DNA from: an uncultured Aquimarina sp.
GTDB lineage: Bacteria > Bacteroidota > Bacteroidia > Flavobacteriales > Flavobacteriaceae
Direction of reading: 5' to 3'
NCBI GenBank assembly: GCA_947496355.1
Contig: CANMCO010000003.1
Location: 248,001 to 312,000 of the forward strand
Length of the DNA: 64,000 nt
Notes under the pieces: model-generated
Seen by the model: the letters and a program-made list of their open reading frames with translations, nothing else
The model's database searches: none
Told to the model about the DNA's origin: nothing
Position numbers and translations under genes: made by a program
In this document: in pieces, positions 45,019 to 53,075 of the stretch
Position numbering within the stretch: the first letter of the stretch is position 1
How the letters are laid out: every line of letters starts with the position of its first letter

Positions 45019-45040
45019 CAGTTCAAACGGGTTTTTTTTT
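45007..45040 (+). terminator. his attenuator terminator
   Basis: AACCCGTTTGA, GCAGT, TCAAACGGGTT gives an 11-bp perfect stem with a 5-nt loop and a run of nine T. It lies 34 bp after the leader stop codon and 42 bp before hisG. Confidence 0.93.
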
Positions 45041-45082
45041 GCAATAATCTATTGAACTGATCAAACACAACAACAAAAGAGA

Positions 45083-45940
45083 ATGTCAAAAATTAAAATT
45101 GCTATTCAAAAAAGCGGACGACTTAATGAGGATTCAGTCAAAATATTAAAAGATTGCGGTATTTCTATCGATAATGGAAAGGACCAATTAAAAGCCGAAA
45201 CACGTAATTTCCCAATGGAAGTTATGTTTTTACGTAACGGTGATATACCTCAGTATCTAAGAGACGGCGTGGTAGATATTGCCATTATTGGAGAAAATGT
45301 ACTTATAGAAAAAGGAAAGGATATCTCTGTTGTAGAGCGTCTTAATTTTTCTAAATGCAAAGTTTCTTTGGCTGTTCCTAAAGAGTTTGAGTATAATTCT
45401 ATCAATGACCTTGATGGTAAAAGGATTGCAACTTCGTATCCAAATACTGTGAATGAATATCTTAGAAAGAAAGGAATTTCAGCAGAGTTACACCAAATTT
45501 CTGGTTCTGTAGAAATAGCACCAAATATTGGTCTGGCAGATGCAATTTGTGATATTGTTTCTAGTGGTAGTACATTATTTAAAAATAACCTTAAAGAAGT
45601 TGAGGTAATGCTTTCTTCTGAAGCCGTACTTGCAGTGTCTCCTAAAATCTCAGAAAAAAATAGAAGAACTCTTGAAAAGCTACAGTTTAGAATCAAAGCA
45701 GTACTTAAAGCTAGAAATTCTAAGTATGTATTGCTTAATGCACCTAATGATAAAATTGAAGATATCGTAAGGATATTGCCAGGTATGCGTAGCCCCACAG
45801 TTTTACCATTAGCAGAAAAAGGATGGAGCTCGATCCATACCGTTGTTGAGAAAAATAAATTTTGGGATATTCTGGATGAATTAAAAACAGAAGGGGCTGA
45901 AGGTATTTTAGTTTGCCCGATCGAGAAAATGGTATTGTAA
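45083..45940 (+). CDS. hisG: ATP phosphoribosyltransferase (long form)
   Basis: HisG joins ATP and PRPP in the first, feedback-controlled step of histidine synthesis. At 285 residues it is the long form (HisGL) with its own regulatory C-terminal domain, so no HisZ is needed. Motifs: KIAIQKSGRLNEDS at the start, VDIAIIGENVL, and the PRPP-loop region DAICDIVSSGSTLFKNNLKEVEVM; the C-terminal domain (about 215-285) contains LPGMRSPTVLPLAEKGWSSIHTVV. First gene of the operon behind the attenuator. Confidence 0.97.
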   Translation: MSKIKIAIQKSGRLNEDSVKILKDCGISIDNGKDQLKAETRNFPMEVMFLRNGDIPQYLRDGVVDIAIIGENVLIEKGKDISVVERLNFSKCKVSLAVPKEFEYNSINDLDGKRIATSYPNTVNEYLRKKGISAELHQISGSVEIAPNIGLADAICDIVSSGSTLFKNNLKEVEVMLSSEAVLAVSPKISEKNRRTLEKLQFRIKAVLKARNSKYVLLNAPNDKIEDIVRILPGMRSPTVLPLAEKGWSSIHTVVEKNKFWDILDELKTEGAEGILVCPIEKMVL

Positions 45941-45959
45941 CCGATTAAATGAAGGTATT

Positions 45960-47249
45960 ATGAATAAGATGTACAATCCAAATAGAGATTCTTGGTCAGA
46001 ATTACTGAAACGACCAACACAAACGGTTGCAGATATAGAGGAAACAGTATTCCAAGTTTTTAGTGAAGTCCAATCTGAAGGTGATGTTGCCATTGACAGG
46101 TATACGCAAAAATTTGATAAAGTTACACTTAAAGATATTTTGGTTGTTTCTGCTGAAATCGAAAAAGCTACCCAACTTGTAAGTAGTGAATTGAAAAACG
46201 CCATTAACTTGGCAAAATCTAATATTGAAATTTTTCATAGCGCACAAAAAACCGATAAAGTTTCAGTCGAAACTATTAGTGGAGTCGAATGCTGGCAAGA
46301 GAAAAGGCCTATTCAGAAAGTTGGTTTGTATATTCCTGGTGGTACAGCACCTTTATATTCAACAATTTTGATGCTTGCCATTCCGGCAAACATAGCAGGG
46401 TGTAAAGACATAGTTCTTTGTACACCTCCAGATAGTGATGGAAAAATTCACCCTGCAATTTTATATACTGCTCACCTTTGCGGCGTTACCAAAATCTGTA
46501 AAGTAGGAGGTATCCAGGCAATTGCCGGAATGACTTTCGGAACCAAAACAATTCCACAAGTATATAAAATATTTGGTCCGGGAAATCAATTTGTAACTGT
46601 TGCAAAGCAATTAGCTACAAAATATAATGTTGCTATAGATATGCCTGCAGGGCCAAGTGAATTATTAGTGGTTGCAGACAATACGGCTAATGCATCTTTT
46701 GTAGCTTCAGATTTATTGAGCCAGGCAGAACACGGTAGGGATAGCCAGGTAATACTCGTTTCTACGTCAAAAGAGTTCATAGATAATGTAGAAGAAGAAA
46801 TCACAAAGCAACTTGATGTATTGCCAAGAAAAGAAATTGCAAGTGCAGCTATCGCAAACTCTAAATTGATCTATGTCAAGAATGATAAAGAAGCGTTGGA
46901 TATAATTAATGAGTATGGTCCCGAACATTTTATCGTTTGTGTAGAGGATAGCGATTTCTATGTTGATAATATTGAAAATGCAGGTTCTGTGTTTATAGGG
47001 AATTATACTCCAGAGAGCGCAGGAGATTACGCGTCAGGTACTAATCATACGCTGCCAACAAATGGATACGCAAAGCAATACAGTGGTGTGAATTTGGATA
47101 GTTTTATGAAATCGATGACATTTCAAAAGATATCAGAGAAAGGAATTCAAACCATTGGCAATGCCATAGAACTTATGGCTGAAGCAGAAGGTTTGCAAGC
47201 GCACAAAAATGCAGTTTCGTTACGATTAGAAAGTTTAAATAAGAAATAG
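45960..47249 (+). CDS. hisD: Histidinol dehydrogenase
   Basis: HisD oxidises histidinol to histidine in two NAD-dependent steps using a zinc ion. The 429-residue length is normal. Conserved stretches: GLYIPGGTAPLYSTILMLAIPA, KVGGIQAIAGMTFGT, FGPGNQFVTVAKQLATKYNVAIDMPAGPSELLVVAD, the zinc-site LLSQAEHGRDSQVILV, and GPEHF and SAGDYASGTNHTLPT. The last base of its stop codon is the G of an alternative GTG start of hisC. Confidence 0.97.
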   Translation: MNKMYNPNRDSWSELLKRPTQTVADIEETVFQVFSEVQSEGDVAIDRYTQKFDKVTLKDILVVSAEIEKATQLVSSELKNAINLAKSNIEIFHSAQKTDKVSVETISGVECWQEKRPIQKVGLYIPGGTAPLYSTILMLAIPANIAGCKDIVLCTPPDSDGKIHPAILYTAHLCGVTKICKVGGIQAIAGMTFGTKTIPQVYKIFGPGNQFVTVAKQLATKYNVAIDMPAGPSELLVVADNTANASFVASDLLSQAEHGRDSQVILVSTSKEFIDNVEEEITKQLDVLPRKEIASAAIANSKLIYVKNDKEALDIINEYGPEHFIVCVEDSDFYVDNIENAGSVFIGNYTPESAGDYASGTNHTLPTNGYAKQYSGVNLDSFMKSMTFQKISEKGIQTIGNAIELMAEAEGLQAHKNAVSLRLESLNKK

Positions 47250-47260
47250 TGGTGGTGGAT

Positions 47261-48310
47261 ATGAACAAAACACAATTTGATATAAATGAGCTAGTGCGTG
47301 AGAATGTACAAAGCTTAAAGCCCTATTCTTCGGCTAGAGATGAATATGTGTCTGATGGTTCAGAAATGATTTTTCTGGATGCTAATGAAAATCCGTATGA
47401 AAATGGAGTGAACCGCTATCCAGATCCCCAACAGCGTAATCTTAAAACGGTTTTAGCAAAACAAAAAGGAGTTTCTGTTGAAAATATATTATTAGGAAAC
47501 GGAAGTGATGAAGTATTAGATCTATTGTTTAGAGGATTTTGTGAACCAAAAGTGGATAACATCATAACATTACCACCAACTTATGGAATGTACAAAGTGC
47601 TGGCAAATATAAATAATATTGAAAACCGTCAAGTACTATTAACAAAAGGGTTTGAACCTAATGTCTCGGGTGTTTTAGAAGCTAGTGATGAAAATACCAA
47701 GATCATTTTTCTTTGCTCACCTAATAATCCCACCGGGAATTCTTTTTCTGAAGAAAGTGTTATTCAATTTCTTGAGGGTTTTAACGGTTTGATTGTGATT
47801 GATGAGGCATATATTGATTTTTCAGACAAAGAAAGCTGGCTTAAAAAAATAGCCATGTATCCAAACCTTATAGTGACGCAAACATTGTCAAAGGCTTATG
47901 GATTAGCAGGAATAAGACTTGGGATTTGTTACGCTTCTGAAGAGATAATCAATATTTTAAACAAAATAAAACCGCCTTATAATGTTAATGAGTTGACTCA
48001 AAAACGTGCGTTAGATAGAGTACAGGATATAGATAAAGTTGATAATGAGGTTTCTAGTATTCTAAACGAAAGAGAAAAATTGATTGTTTCTCTTCGAAAT
48101 ATTGACTTTGTAAAGGAAATATATAAGACTGATGCTAATTTTATTTTGGTAAAAGTTGATGACGCAAACCTTAGGTATAATCAATTATTAAAAATGGGTA
48201 TCGTAATACGCAACCGAAGCTCACAACCTTTGTGTGAGAATACACTTAGATTTACCGTAGGAACAGCAATTGAGAATAAAAAATTAATAGAAGGATTAAA
48301 ACAATTATAA
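47261..48310 (+). CDS. hisC: Histidinol-phosphate aminotransferase
   Basis: PLP enzyme that transaminates imidazole-acetol phosphate. I use the ATG at 47261 (349 residues); in-frame GTG codons at 47249-47257 are possible but less likely. Landmarks: ANENPYENG at the N-terminus, LLGNGSDEVLDLLFRGF, SPNNPTGNSFS, VIDEAYIDFS, the PLP-lysine segment TQTLSKAYGLAGIRLGICYA, and the C-terminal LRFTVGT. Confidence 0.96.
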   Translation: MNKTQFDINELVRENVQSLKPYSSARDEYVSDGSEMIFLDANENPYENGVNRYPDPQQRNLKTVLAKQKGVSVENILLGNGSDEVLDLLFRGFCEPKVDNIITLPPTYGMYKVLANINNIENRQVLLTKGFEPNVSGVLEASDENTKIIFLCSPNNPTGNSFSEESVIQFLEGFNGLIVIDEAYIDFSDKESWLKKIAMYPNLIVTQTLSKAYGLAGIRLGICYASEEIINILNKIKPPYNVNELTQKRALDRVQDIDKVDNEVSSILNEREKLIVSLRNIDFVKEIYKTDANFILVKVDDANLRYNQLLKMGIVIRNRSSQPLCENTLRFTVGTAIENKKLIEGLKQL

Positions 48311-48315
48311 AAAAA

Positions 48316-48351
48316 CCTTAGTTCCCTTTTCTTTATGAGAAAGGGCTAGGG
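48316..48351 (+). repeat. REP-like hairpin between hisC and hisB
   Basis: CCTTAG..CCCTTTT pairs with GAAAGGG..CTAGGG across a short loop, with a two-base bulge. It fills most of the 50-bp gap and is not followed by a T run, so it is not a terminator. It resembles short dispersed CCCTTT/AAAGGG palindromes often seen between flavobacterial genes. Confidence 0.6.
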
Positions 48352-48360
48352 TAAGGGCTT

Positions 48361-49497
48361 ATGAAAAAGAAAGTATTATTTATAGATCGAGACGGAACAA
48401 TCATCAAAGAAACTGTAGATGAACAGATAGATGCATTTGAAAAAATGATATTCTATCCCAAAGCATTTACTTATTTGGGGAAAATTGCGCAGGAATTGGA
48501 TTATGAGCTTGTTATGATAACCAACCAGGATGGTCTGGGAACAGATTCTTTTCCAGAGGATACCTTTTGGCCTGTACATAATTTTATTATGACCTCTTTT
48601 GAAAACGAAGGAGTAGTATTTGATAAAGTGTTTCTAGATAGAACATTTCCGCATGAAAATGCAAATACCAGAAAGCCAGGCACTGGATTGTTAACTGAAT
48701 TTTTTTCTGATGAATATGATTTAGAAAACTCTTTTGTTATTGGAGATCGATTAACTGATATGGAGTTGGCAAAAAACCTTGGTTCTAAAGGGATATTTAT
48801 TAATGACAATACCAATTTAGGAACTGGTGAAATCACAATAAAAAGAGAAGAACTAAATGGTCATATTGCTTTAGAAAGTAATGATTGGCAAAAAATCTAT
48901 GAGTTCTTAAAATTAGATGATAGGGTAGCTGAAATTTCTAGAAAAACCAATGAAACTGATATCTATATTAAACTGAACCTGGACGGAACGGGTAAAAGTA
49001 ATATTAGTACTGGTCTGGAATTTTTTGATCATATGCTAGATCAAATAGCTCGTCATGGGCAAATGGATTTGGACGTGACTGTAAAAGGAGATTTAGAAGT
49101 AGATGAGCATCATACTATTGAGGACACTGCAATTGCACTTGGAGAGGTTTTTAGTAGTGCATTAGATAACAAACTAGGAATAGAACGTTATGGTTTTTGT
49201 TTACCCATGGATGACTGTCTAGCACAAGTGGCCATAGACTTTGGAGGAAGAAATTGGTTAGTTTGGGAAGCAGAATTCAATAGAGAGATGATCGGTAAAA
49301 TGCCAACAGAAATGTTTTTCCATTTTTTCAAGTCATTTACCGACGGTGCAAAAGCTAATTTGAACGTAAAAGCAGAAGGAACTAACGAACATCATAAGAT
49401 TGAAGCCATTTTTAAAGCCTTTGCTAAGGCAATAAAAGTGGCTGTAAAACGTGATCCGGATAAAATGATTCTACCAAGTACAAAAGGAGTGTTATAA
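48361..49497 (+). CDS. hisB: Bifunctional histidinol phosphatase / imidazoleglycerol-phosphate dehydratase
   Basis: Two enzymes in one 378-residue chain, as in enterobacteria and Bacteroidota. Residues about 1-165 are a HAD phosphatase (LFIDRDGTI with D9 and D11, [33 protein letters not shown]). Residues about 188-378 are the dehydratase ([35 protein letters not shown], and [19 protein letters not shown], whose histidine pairs bind manganese). Confidence 0.97.
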   Translation: MKKKVLFIDRDGTIIKETVDEQIDAFEKMIFYPKAFTYLGKIAQELDYELVMITNQDGLGTDSFPEDTFWPVHNFIMTSFENEGVVFDKVFLDRTFPHENANTRKPGTGLLTEFFSDEYDLENSFVIGDRLTDMELAKNLGSKGIFINDNTNLGTGEITIKREELNGHIALESNDWQKIYEFLKLDDRVAEISRKTNETDIYIKLNLDGTGKSNISTGLEFFDHMLDQIARHGQMDLDVTVKGDLEVDEHHTIEDTAIALGEVFSSALDNKLGIERYGFCLPMDDCLAQVAIDFGGRNWLVWEAEFNREMIGKMPTEMFFHFFKSFTDGAKANLNVKAEGTNEHHKIEAIFKAFAKAIKVAVKRDPDKMILPSTKGVL

Positions 49498-49498
49498 A

Positions 49499-50083
49499 AT
49501 GAGAATAGTTATAATTAATTACGGAGCAGGAAATATTCAATCCATAAAATTTGCAATTCAACGATTGGGATATGAAGCTGTATTAAGTAATGACCCTGAA
49601 GAAATAAAGGTAGCGGACAAAGTAATTTTTCCAGGTGTTGGAGAAGCTAGTAGTGCTATGAGAAAGTTAAAGGATTCAGGGTTAGATACATTGGTTCCTG
49701 AGCTGAAACAACCTGTTTTGGGAATCTGTTTAGGCATGCAGCTTATGTGCAATCATACCCAAGAGGGTAACACCAAAGGTCTTGGTATTTTTGATGTTGA
49801 TGTAATACGATTTAATCATGACGTAAAAGTACCTCAAATTGGGTGGAATCAAATAAAATCACTTAAGTCCCCTTTGTTTGATGGTGTAACCGAAAGGGAT
49901 TATATCTATTTGGTACATAGTTATTATGCTCCAGTTACTAAAAATACAGTAGCTAAAACTTATTATGGAGTTGATTATAGTACCGCATTACAAAAAGATA
50001 ATTTTTATGGGACTCAGTTTCACCCAGAAAAGAGTAGTGAAGTAGGAGAGAAAATTCTTTTGAATTTCCTTAGTATTAAGTAA
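49499..50083 (+). CDS. hisH: Imidazole glycerol phosphate synthase glutaminase subunit
   Basis: HisH releases ammonia from glutamine for HisF. The 194-residue class I amidotransferase has nucleophile C77 in PVLGICLGMQLM and the histidine/glutamate pair in GTQFHPEKSSE near the C-terminus. It begins 1 bp after the hisB stop. Confidence 0.97.
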   Translation: MRIVIINYGAGNIQSIKFAIQRLGYEAVLSNDPEEIKVADKVIFPGVGEASSAMRKLKDSGLDTLVPELKQPVLGICLGMQLMCNHTQEGNTKGLGIFDVDVIRFNHDVKVPQIGWNQIKSLKSPLFDGVTERDYIYLVHSYYAPVTKNTVAKTYYGVDYSTALQKDNFYGTQFHPEKSSEVGEKILLNFLSIK

Positions 50084-50162
50084 GGAGTATGAAGTACAAA
50101 GCTTTGAGTTTTATGACATACAAAATTGTAATAGACGCTTTACTCAAACCCTTATATTGAAA

Positions 50163-50519
50163 ATGAATAAATATCAGGAACTAAAAATATGGAATAAAGC
50201 AATGGATTTGGTAGAACGAGTTTATTCTCTAATGAAAATGCTACCAGATGACGAGAAATTTGGTTTAACTTCTCAAATTAAAAGGTGTAGTATTTCTATA
50301 CCATCAAATATAGCTGAAGGAGCAGGCAGAAACTCAAAAAAAGAGTTTATTCACTTTTTAAGCATAGCGAATGGATCAACAACTGAGCTTGAAACTCAAT
50401 TAATTTTAATCGTAAGATTAAGTTTTGTTCCAAACGAAGAAATAGAAGAATTATTAAAATTATGTAGCGAAATTAAGAAGATGAATTATGCTCTTCAAAG
50501 GAGTATTGAGAAAACTTAA
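50163..50519 (+). CDS. Four-helix bundle (S23/IVS-type) protein inserted in the his operon
   Basis: The 118-residue protein starts [21 protein letters not shown] and contains [49 protein letters not shown], the full signature of the four-helix bundle family first found in 23S rRNA intervening sequences. No enzymatic role is known. The ATG at 50163 is preferred to the TTG two codons upstream. The gene has nothing to do with histidine synthesis and is flanked by 70-80 bp and 25-35 bp spacers, unlike the tight his junctions; the left spacer has GGAGTATGAAGTACAAAG, a kind of sequence often seen around such genes. I infer a later insertion. Confidence 0.9.
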   Translation: MNKYQELKIWNKAMDLVERVYSLMKMLPDDEKFGLTSQIKRCSISIPSNIAEGAGRNSKKEFIHFLSIANGSTTELETQLILIVRLSFVPNEEIEELLKLCSEIKKMNYALQRSIEKT

Positions 50520-50554
50520 TACTGTGTACTAGCTACTTAATACAATTGATAAAA

Positions 50555-51280
50555 ATGAGAATAATACCAGCAATAGATATTATAGACGGAAAATGTGTTC
50601 GCCTTTCTAAGGGAGATTATAACACTAAGAAAATATACAACGAAAACCCGCTAGAAGTAGCAAAAGAGTTCGAAGCACATGGTATTCAGTATTTACATTT
50701 GGTTGATCTTGATGGTGCAAAGTCCAAGCATATTGTGAATCATAAAGTATTAGAGCAGATTGCCACTAAAACTAGTTTGAAGATTGACTTTGGAGGTGGG
50801 CTGAAAACTGATGATGACCTCAGAATAGCATTTGAAAGTGGAGCAAATCAGATTACAGGAGGAAGTATCGCGGTGAAAAATCCTGAAATTTTTAAATCTT
50901 GGTTACAAAAATTCGGTACCGATAAGATTATTCTTGGTGCAGATGCTAATAACGAGAAGATTGCTATTAGCGGATGGCAGGAGGAAAGCGATAAAGAACT
51001 AATTCCCTTTGTGCATGAATATCAAAAACAAGGGATTTCGTATGTAATTTGTACCGATATCAGTAAAGACGGAATGTTACAAGGCCCATCTTTTGATTTG
51101 TATAAAAGAATTCTGAATGAAATTAATGACCTAAAACTAATAGCTTCTGGAGGTATTTCTACTTTTGAGGAGTTACCAAAATTGGAAGAACTTGGTTGTG
51201 AGGGAACCATAATCGGAAAAGCAATCTATGAAAATAGAATAAGTTTAAAGGAATTAGAAAGTTATATTTTAAATAAATAA
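50555..51280 (+). CDS. hisA: ProFAR isomerase
   Basis: HisA is the TIM-barrel Amadori isomerase of the pathway. From the ATG at 50555 it has 241 residues: [22 protein letters not shown] with the first catalytic aspartate (IPAIDI), [44 protein letters not shown] with the second aspartate, and [13 protein letters not shown]. The upstream neighbour is the four-helix bundle gene; a csaA-like gene begins 1 bp downstream. Confidence 0.96.
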   Translation: MRIIPAIDIIDGKCVRLSKGDYNTKKIYNENPLEVAKEFEAHGIQYLHLVDLDGAKSKHIVNHKVLEQIATKTSLKIDFGGGLKTDDDLRIAFESGANQITGGSIAVKNPEIFKSWLQKFGTDKIILGADANNEKIAISGWQEESDKELIPFVHEYQKQGISYVICTDISKDGMLQGPSFDLYKRILNEINDLKLIASGGISTFEELPKLEELGCEGTIIGKAIYENRISLKELESYILNK

Positions 51281-51281
51281 T

Positions 51282-51626
51282 ATGAACGAAAATAATAGTA
51301 TAAGTTGGGAGGATTTCTCCAAAGTAGAGATGCGTATAGGGACTATTATTTCGGCAGAAATTTTTAAAGAAGCTAGAAACCCTGCCTACAAGATTGCAAT
51401 TGATTTCGGGTCATTTGGTCTGCGTAAAACATCTGCGCAGATCACAGAATTGTATACTCCGGATGAAATTATAGGGCGTCAGGTGGTAGCGGTAATAAAT
51501 TTTCCACCGAAACAAATAGCAACTATGATGAGTGAATGCTTGGTGTTAGGTGGACTAGGAGGAGAAAAGGAAGTAATATTGATTCAACCTGATCGCAAGG
51601 TTGAAAACGGAACTAAAATAGGATAG
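51282..51626 (+). CDS. CsaA-like tRNA-binding OB-fold protein
   Basis: The 114-residue protein has the CsaA/EMAP-II-type tRNA-binding fold: ISWEDFSKVEMRIGTIISAEIFKEARNPAYKIAIDFG, QITELYTPDEIIGRQVVAVINFPPKQIATMMSECLVLG. CsaA homologues bind tRNA or act as chaperone-like factors. It lies between hisA (1 bp away) and hisF (5 bp away), so it must be translated with the histidine enzymes. A tRNA-related protein in a tRNA-sensing operon is notable, but a link is speculative. Confidence 0.9.
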   Translation: MNENNSISWEDFSKVEMRIGTIISAEIFKEARNPAYKIAIDFGSFGLRKTSAQITELYTPDEIIGRQVVAVINFPPKQIATMMSECLVLGGLGGEKEVILIQPDRKVENGTKIG

Positions 51627-51631
51627 ATTAA

Positions 51632-52387
51632 ATGTTAACAAAGAGAATTATACCATGTCTTGATATAAAAAATGGCCGTACCGTAAAAGGCGTCAATTTT
51701 GTAGATTTAAGAGACGCTGGTGACCCAGTAGAATTAGCAGATATATATTCTAAAGCTGGAGCAGATGAATTAGTTTTTTTAGACATATCTGCTACAGAAG
51801 AAAGGCGTAAAACACTTGCCGATTTAGTACTTCGTGTTGCAGAAAAAGTAAATATTCCTTTTACAGTTGGTGGTGGTATATCGTCAGTTGAAGATGTTGA
51901 TGTTTTATTGCAAAATGGTGCAGATAAAGTATCTGTAAATTCATCAGCTGTAAAAAACCCGCAATTAATTAATGACTTAGCTGCCAAATTTGGAAGTCAA
52001 TGTATAACAGTTGCAATTGATGCTAAACAAATAGATGAAGAGTGGAAAGTACATTTGGTAGGTGGAAAAGTGCCAACAGAATTAAATTTGTTTGATTGGG
52101 CAAAAGAAGTTGAGCAACGTGGTGCGGGAGAAATCCTATTTACATCAATGGATCATGATGGTACCAAAGATGGTTTTGCAAATAAAGCATTGTCCAGACT
52201 GTCAAGAGAGCTTAATATCCCGATTATTGCTTCTGGAGGAGCAGGTAATGTGTCTCATTTTGTAGACACATTTATAGAAGGAGAAGCAGACGCAGCACTA
52301 GCTGCTAGTGTTTTTCATTTTAAAGAAATAGAAATTAAAGATTTGAAACAAGAATTACGGGAAAATGATATTCCTGTGCGATTATAA
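51632..52387 (+). CDS. hisF: Imidazole glycerol phosphate synthase cyclase subunit
   Basis: HisF uses ammonia from HisH to close the imidazole ring. The 251-residue TIM barrel has both catalytic aspartates ([19 protein letters not shown] and [14 protein letters not shown]) and the phosphate loops [11 protein letters not shown] and [11 protein letters not shown]. It begins 5 bp after the csaA-like gene and is followed by hisIE after 5 bp. Confidence 0.97.
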   Translation: MLTKRIIPCLDIKNGRTVKGVNFVDLRDAGDPVELADIYSKAGADELVFLDISATEERRKTLADLVLRVAEKVNIPFTVGGGISSVEDVDVLLQNGADKVSVNSSAVKNPQLINDLAAKFGSQCITVAIDAKQIDEEWKVHLVGGKVPTELNLFDWAKEVEQRGAGEILFTSMDHDGTKDGFANKALSRLSRELNIPIIASGGAGNVSHFVDTFIEGEADAALAASVFHFKEIEIKDLKQELRENDIPVRL

Positions 52388-52392
52388 CAATT

Positions 52393-52989
52393 ATGAAAAT
52401 AAATTTCGATAAAAATAGTAATGGATTGGTGCCTGCAATAATTCAGGATAAGACCACAAAGAATGTACTAATGCTTGGGTACATGAACAAAGAAGCTTAC
52501 GAAAAAACATTAGAAACTAAAAAAGTAACTTTTTTTAGCCGCTCTAAACAGAGATTGTGGACAAAAGGAGAAGAAAGTGGTAACATTTTGAATCTTGTGG
52601 ACATAAAGAATGATTGTGATCAGGATACTTTGTTGATTTTGGTTGATCCTGTGGGTCCAACTTGTCATAAGGGGTCAGATACGTGCTGGAATGAGAATAA
52701 TGAGCAATCTTTTGGGTTTTTGTCAGAATTGGAAGGAGTTATCCAAAATCGAAAAGAAAATCAAAATAATGACAAATCTTATGTAGCATCATTGTTTAAA
52801 AAGGGAATTAACAAAGTGGCTCAAAAAGTAGGAGAAGAAGCAGTAGAGGTCGTTATTGAAGCCAAAGATGATAATGAAGAATTGTTTTTAAATGAAAGTG
52901 CTGATCTACTGTTTCATTATTTAATATTATTGCAAGCAAAGGGGTATAAACTCGTTGATATTGTTGAAGTTCTAGAATCGAGGGCTTAA
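52393..52989 (+). CDS. hisIE: Bifunctional phosphoribosyl-AMP cyclohydrolase / phosphoribosyl-ATP pyrophosphatase
   Basis: The 198-residue chain joins HisI (about 1-105; VLMLGYMNKEAYEKT, FFSRSKQRLWTKGEESGN, DCDQDTLLILVDPVGPTCHKGSDTCW with the zinc cysteines) and HisE (about 108-198; KVGEEAVEVVIEAKDDN). These are steps two and three of the pathway. It closes the operon; no strong terminator is seen in the 86 bp after it. Confidence 0.97.
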   Translation: MKINFDKNSNGLVPAIIQDKTTKNVLMLGYMNKEAYEKTLETKKVTFFSRSKQRLWTKGEESGNILNLVDIKNDCDQDTLLILVDPVGPTCHKGSDTCWNENNEQSFGFLSELEGVIQNRKENQNNDKSYVASLFKKGINKVAQKVGEEAVEVVIEAKDDNEELFLNESADLLFHYLILLQAKGYKLVDIVEVLESRA

Positions 52990-53027
52990 AAATATTGTTT
53001 TAACTAAAAACTTAGTCGAAAGTGTAC

Positions 53028-53054
53028 TTGTTTAGTTTGAATTTTATATTTTCG
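53028..53054 (+). promoter_or_regulatory. Possible promoter of the T9SS type B gene cluster
   Basis: TTG (53028-53030), 16 bp, then TATTTTCG (53047-53054), one mismatch from TAnnTTTG. It ends 21 bp before the TTG start codon. Confidence 0.35.
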
Positions 53055-53075
53055 CATTCTTAAAACCAATAAATT

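Noticed and set aside
45250..45798. 182-codon open frame opposite hisG
   Set aside because: It is antisense to a well-supported his gene and shows no recognisable protein features.
53003..53016. ACTAA/TTAGT inverted repeat after hisIE as terminator
   Set aside because: Five pairs with no T run; too weak to support termination.
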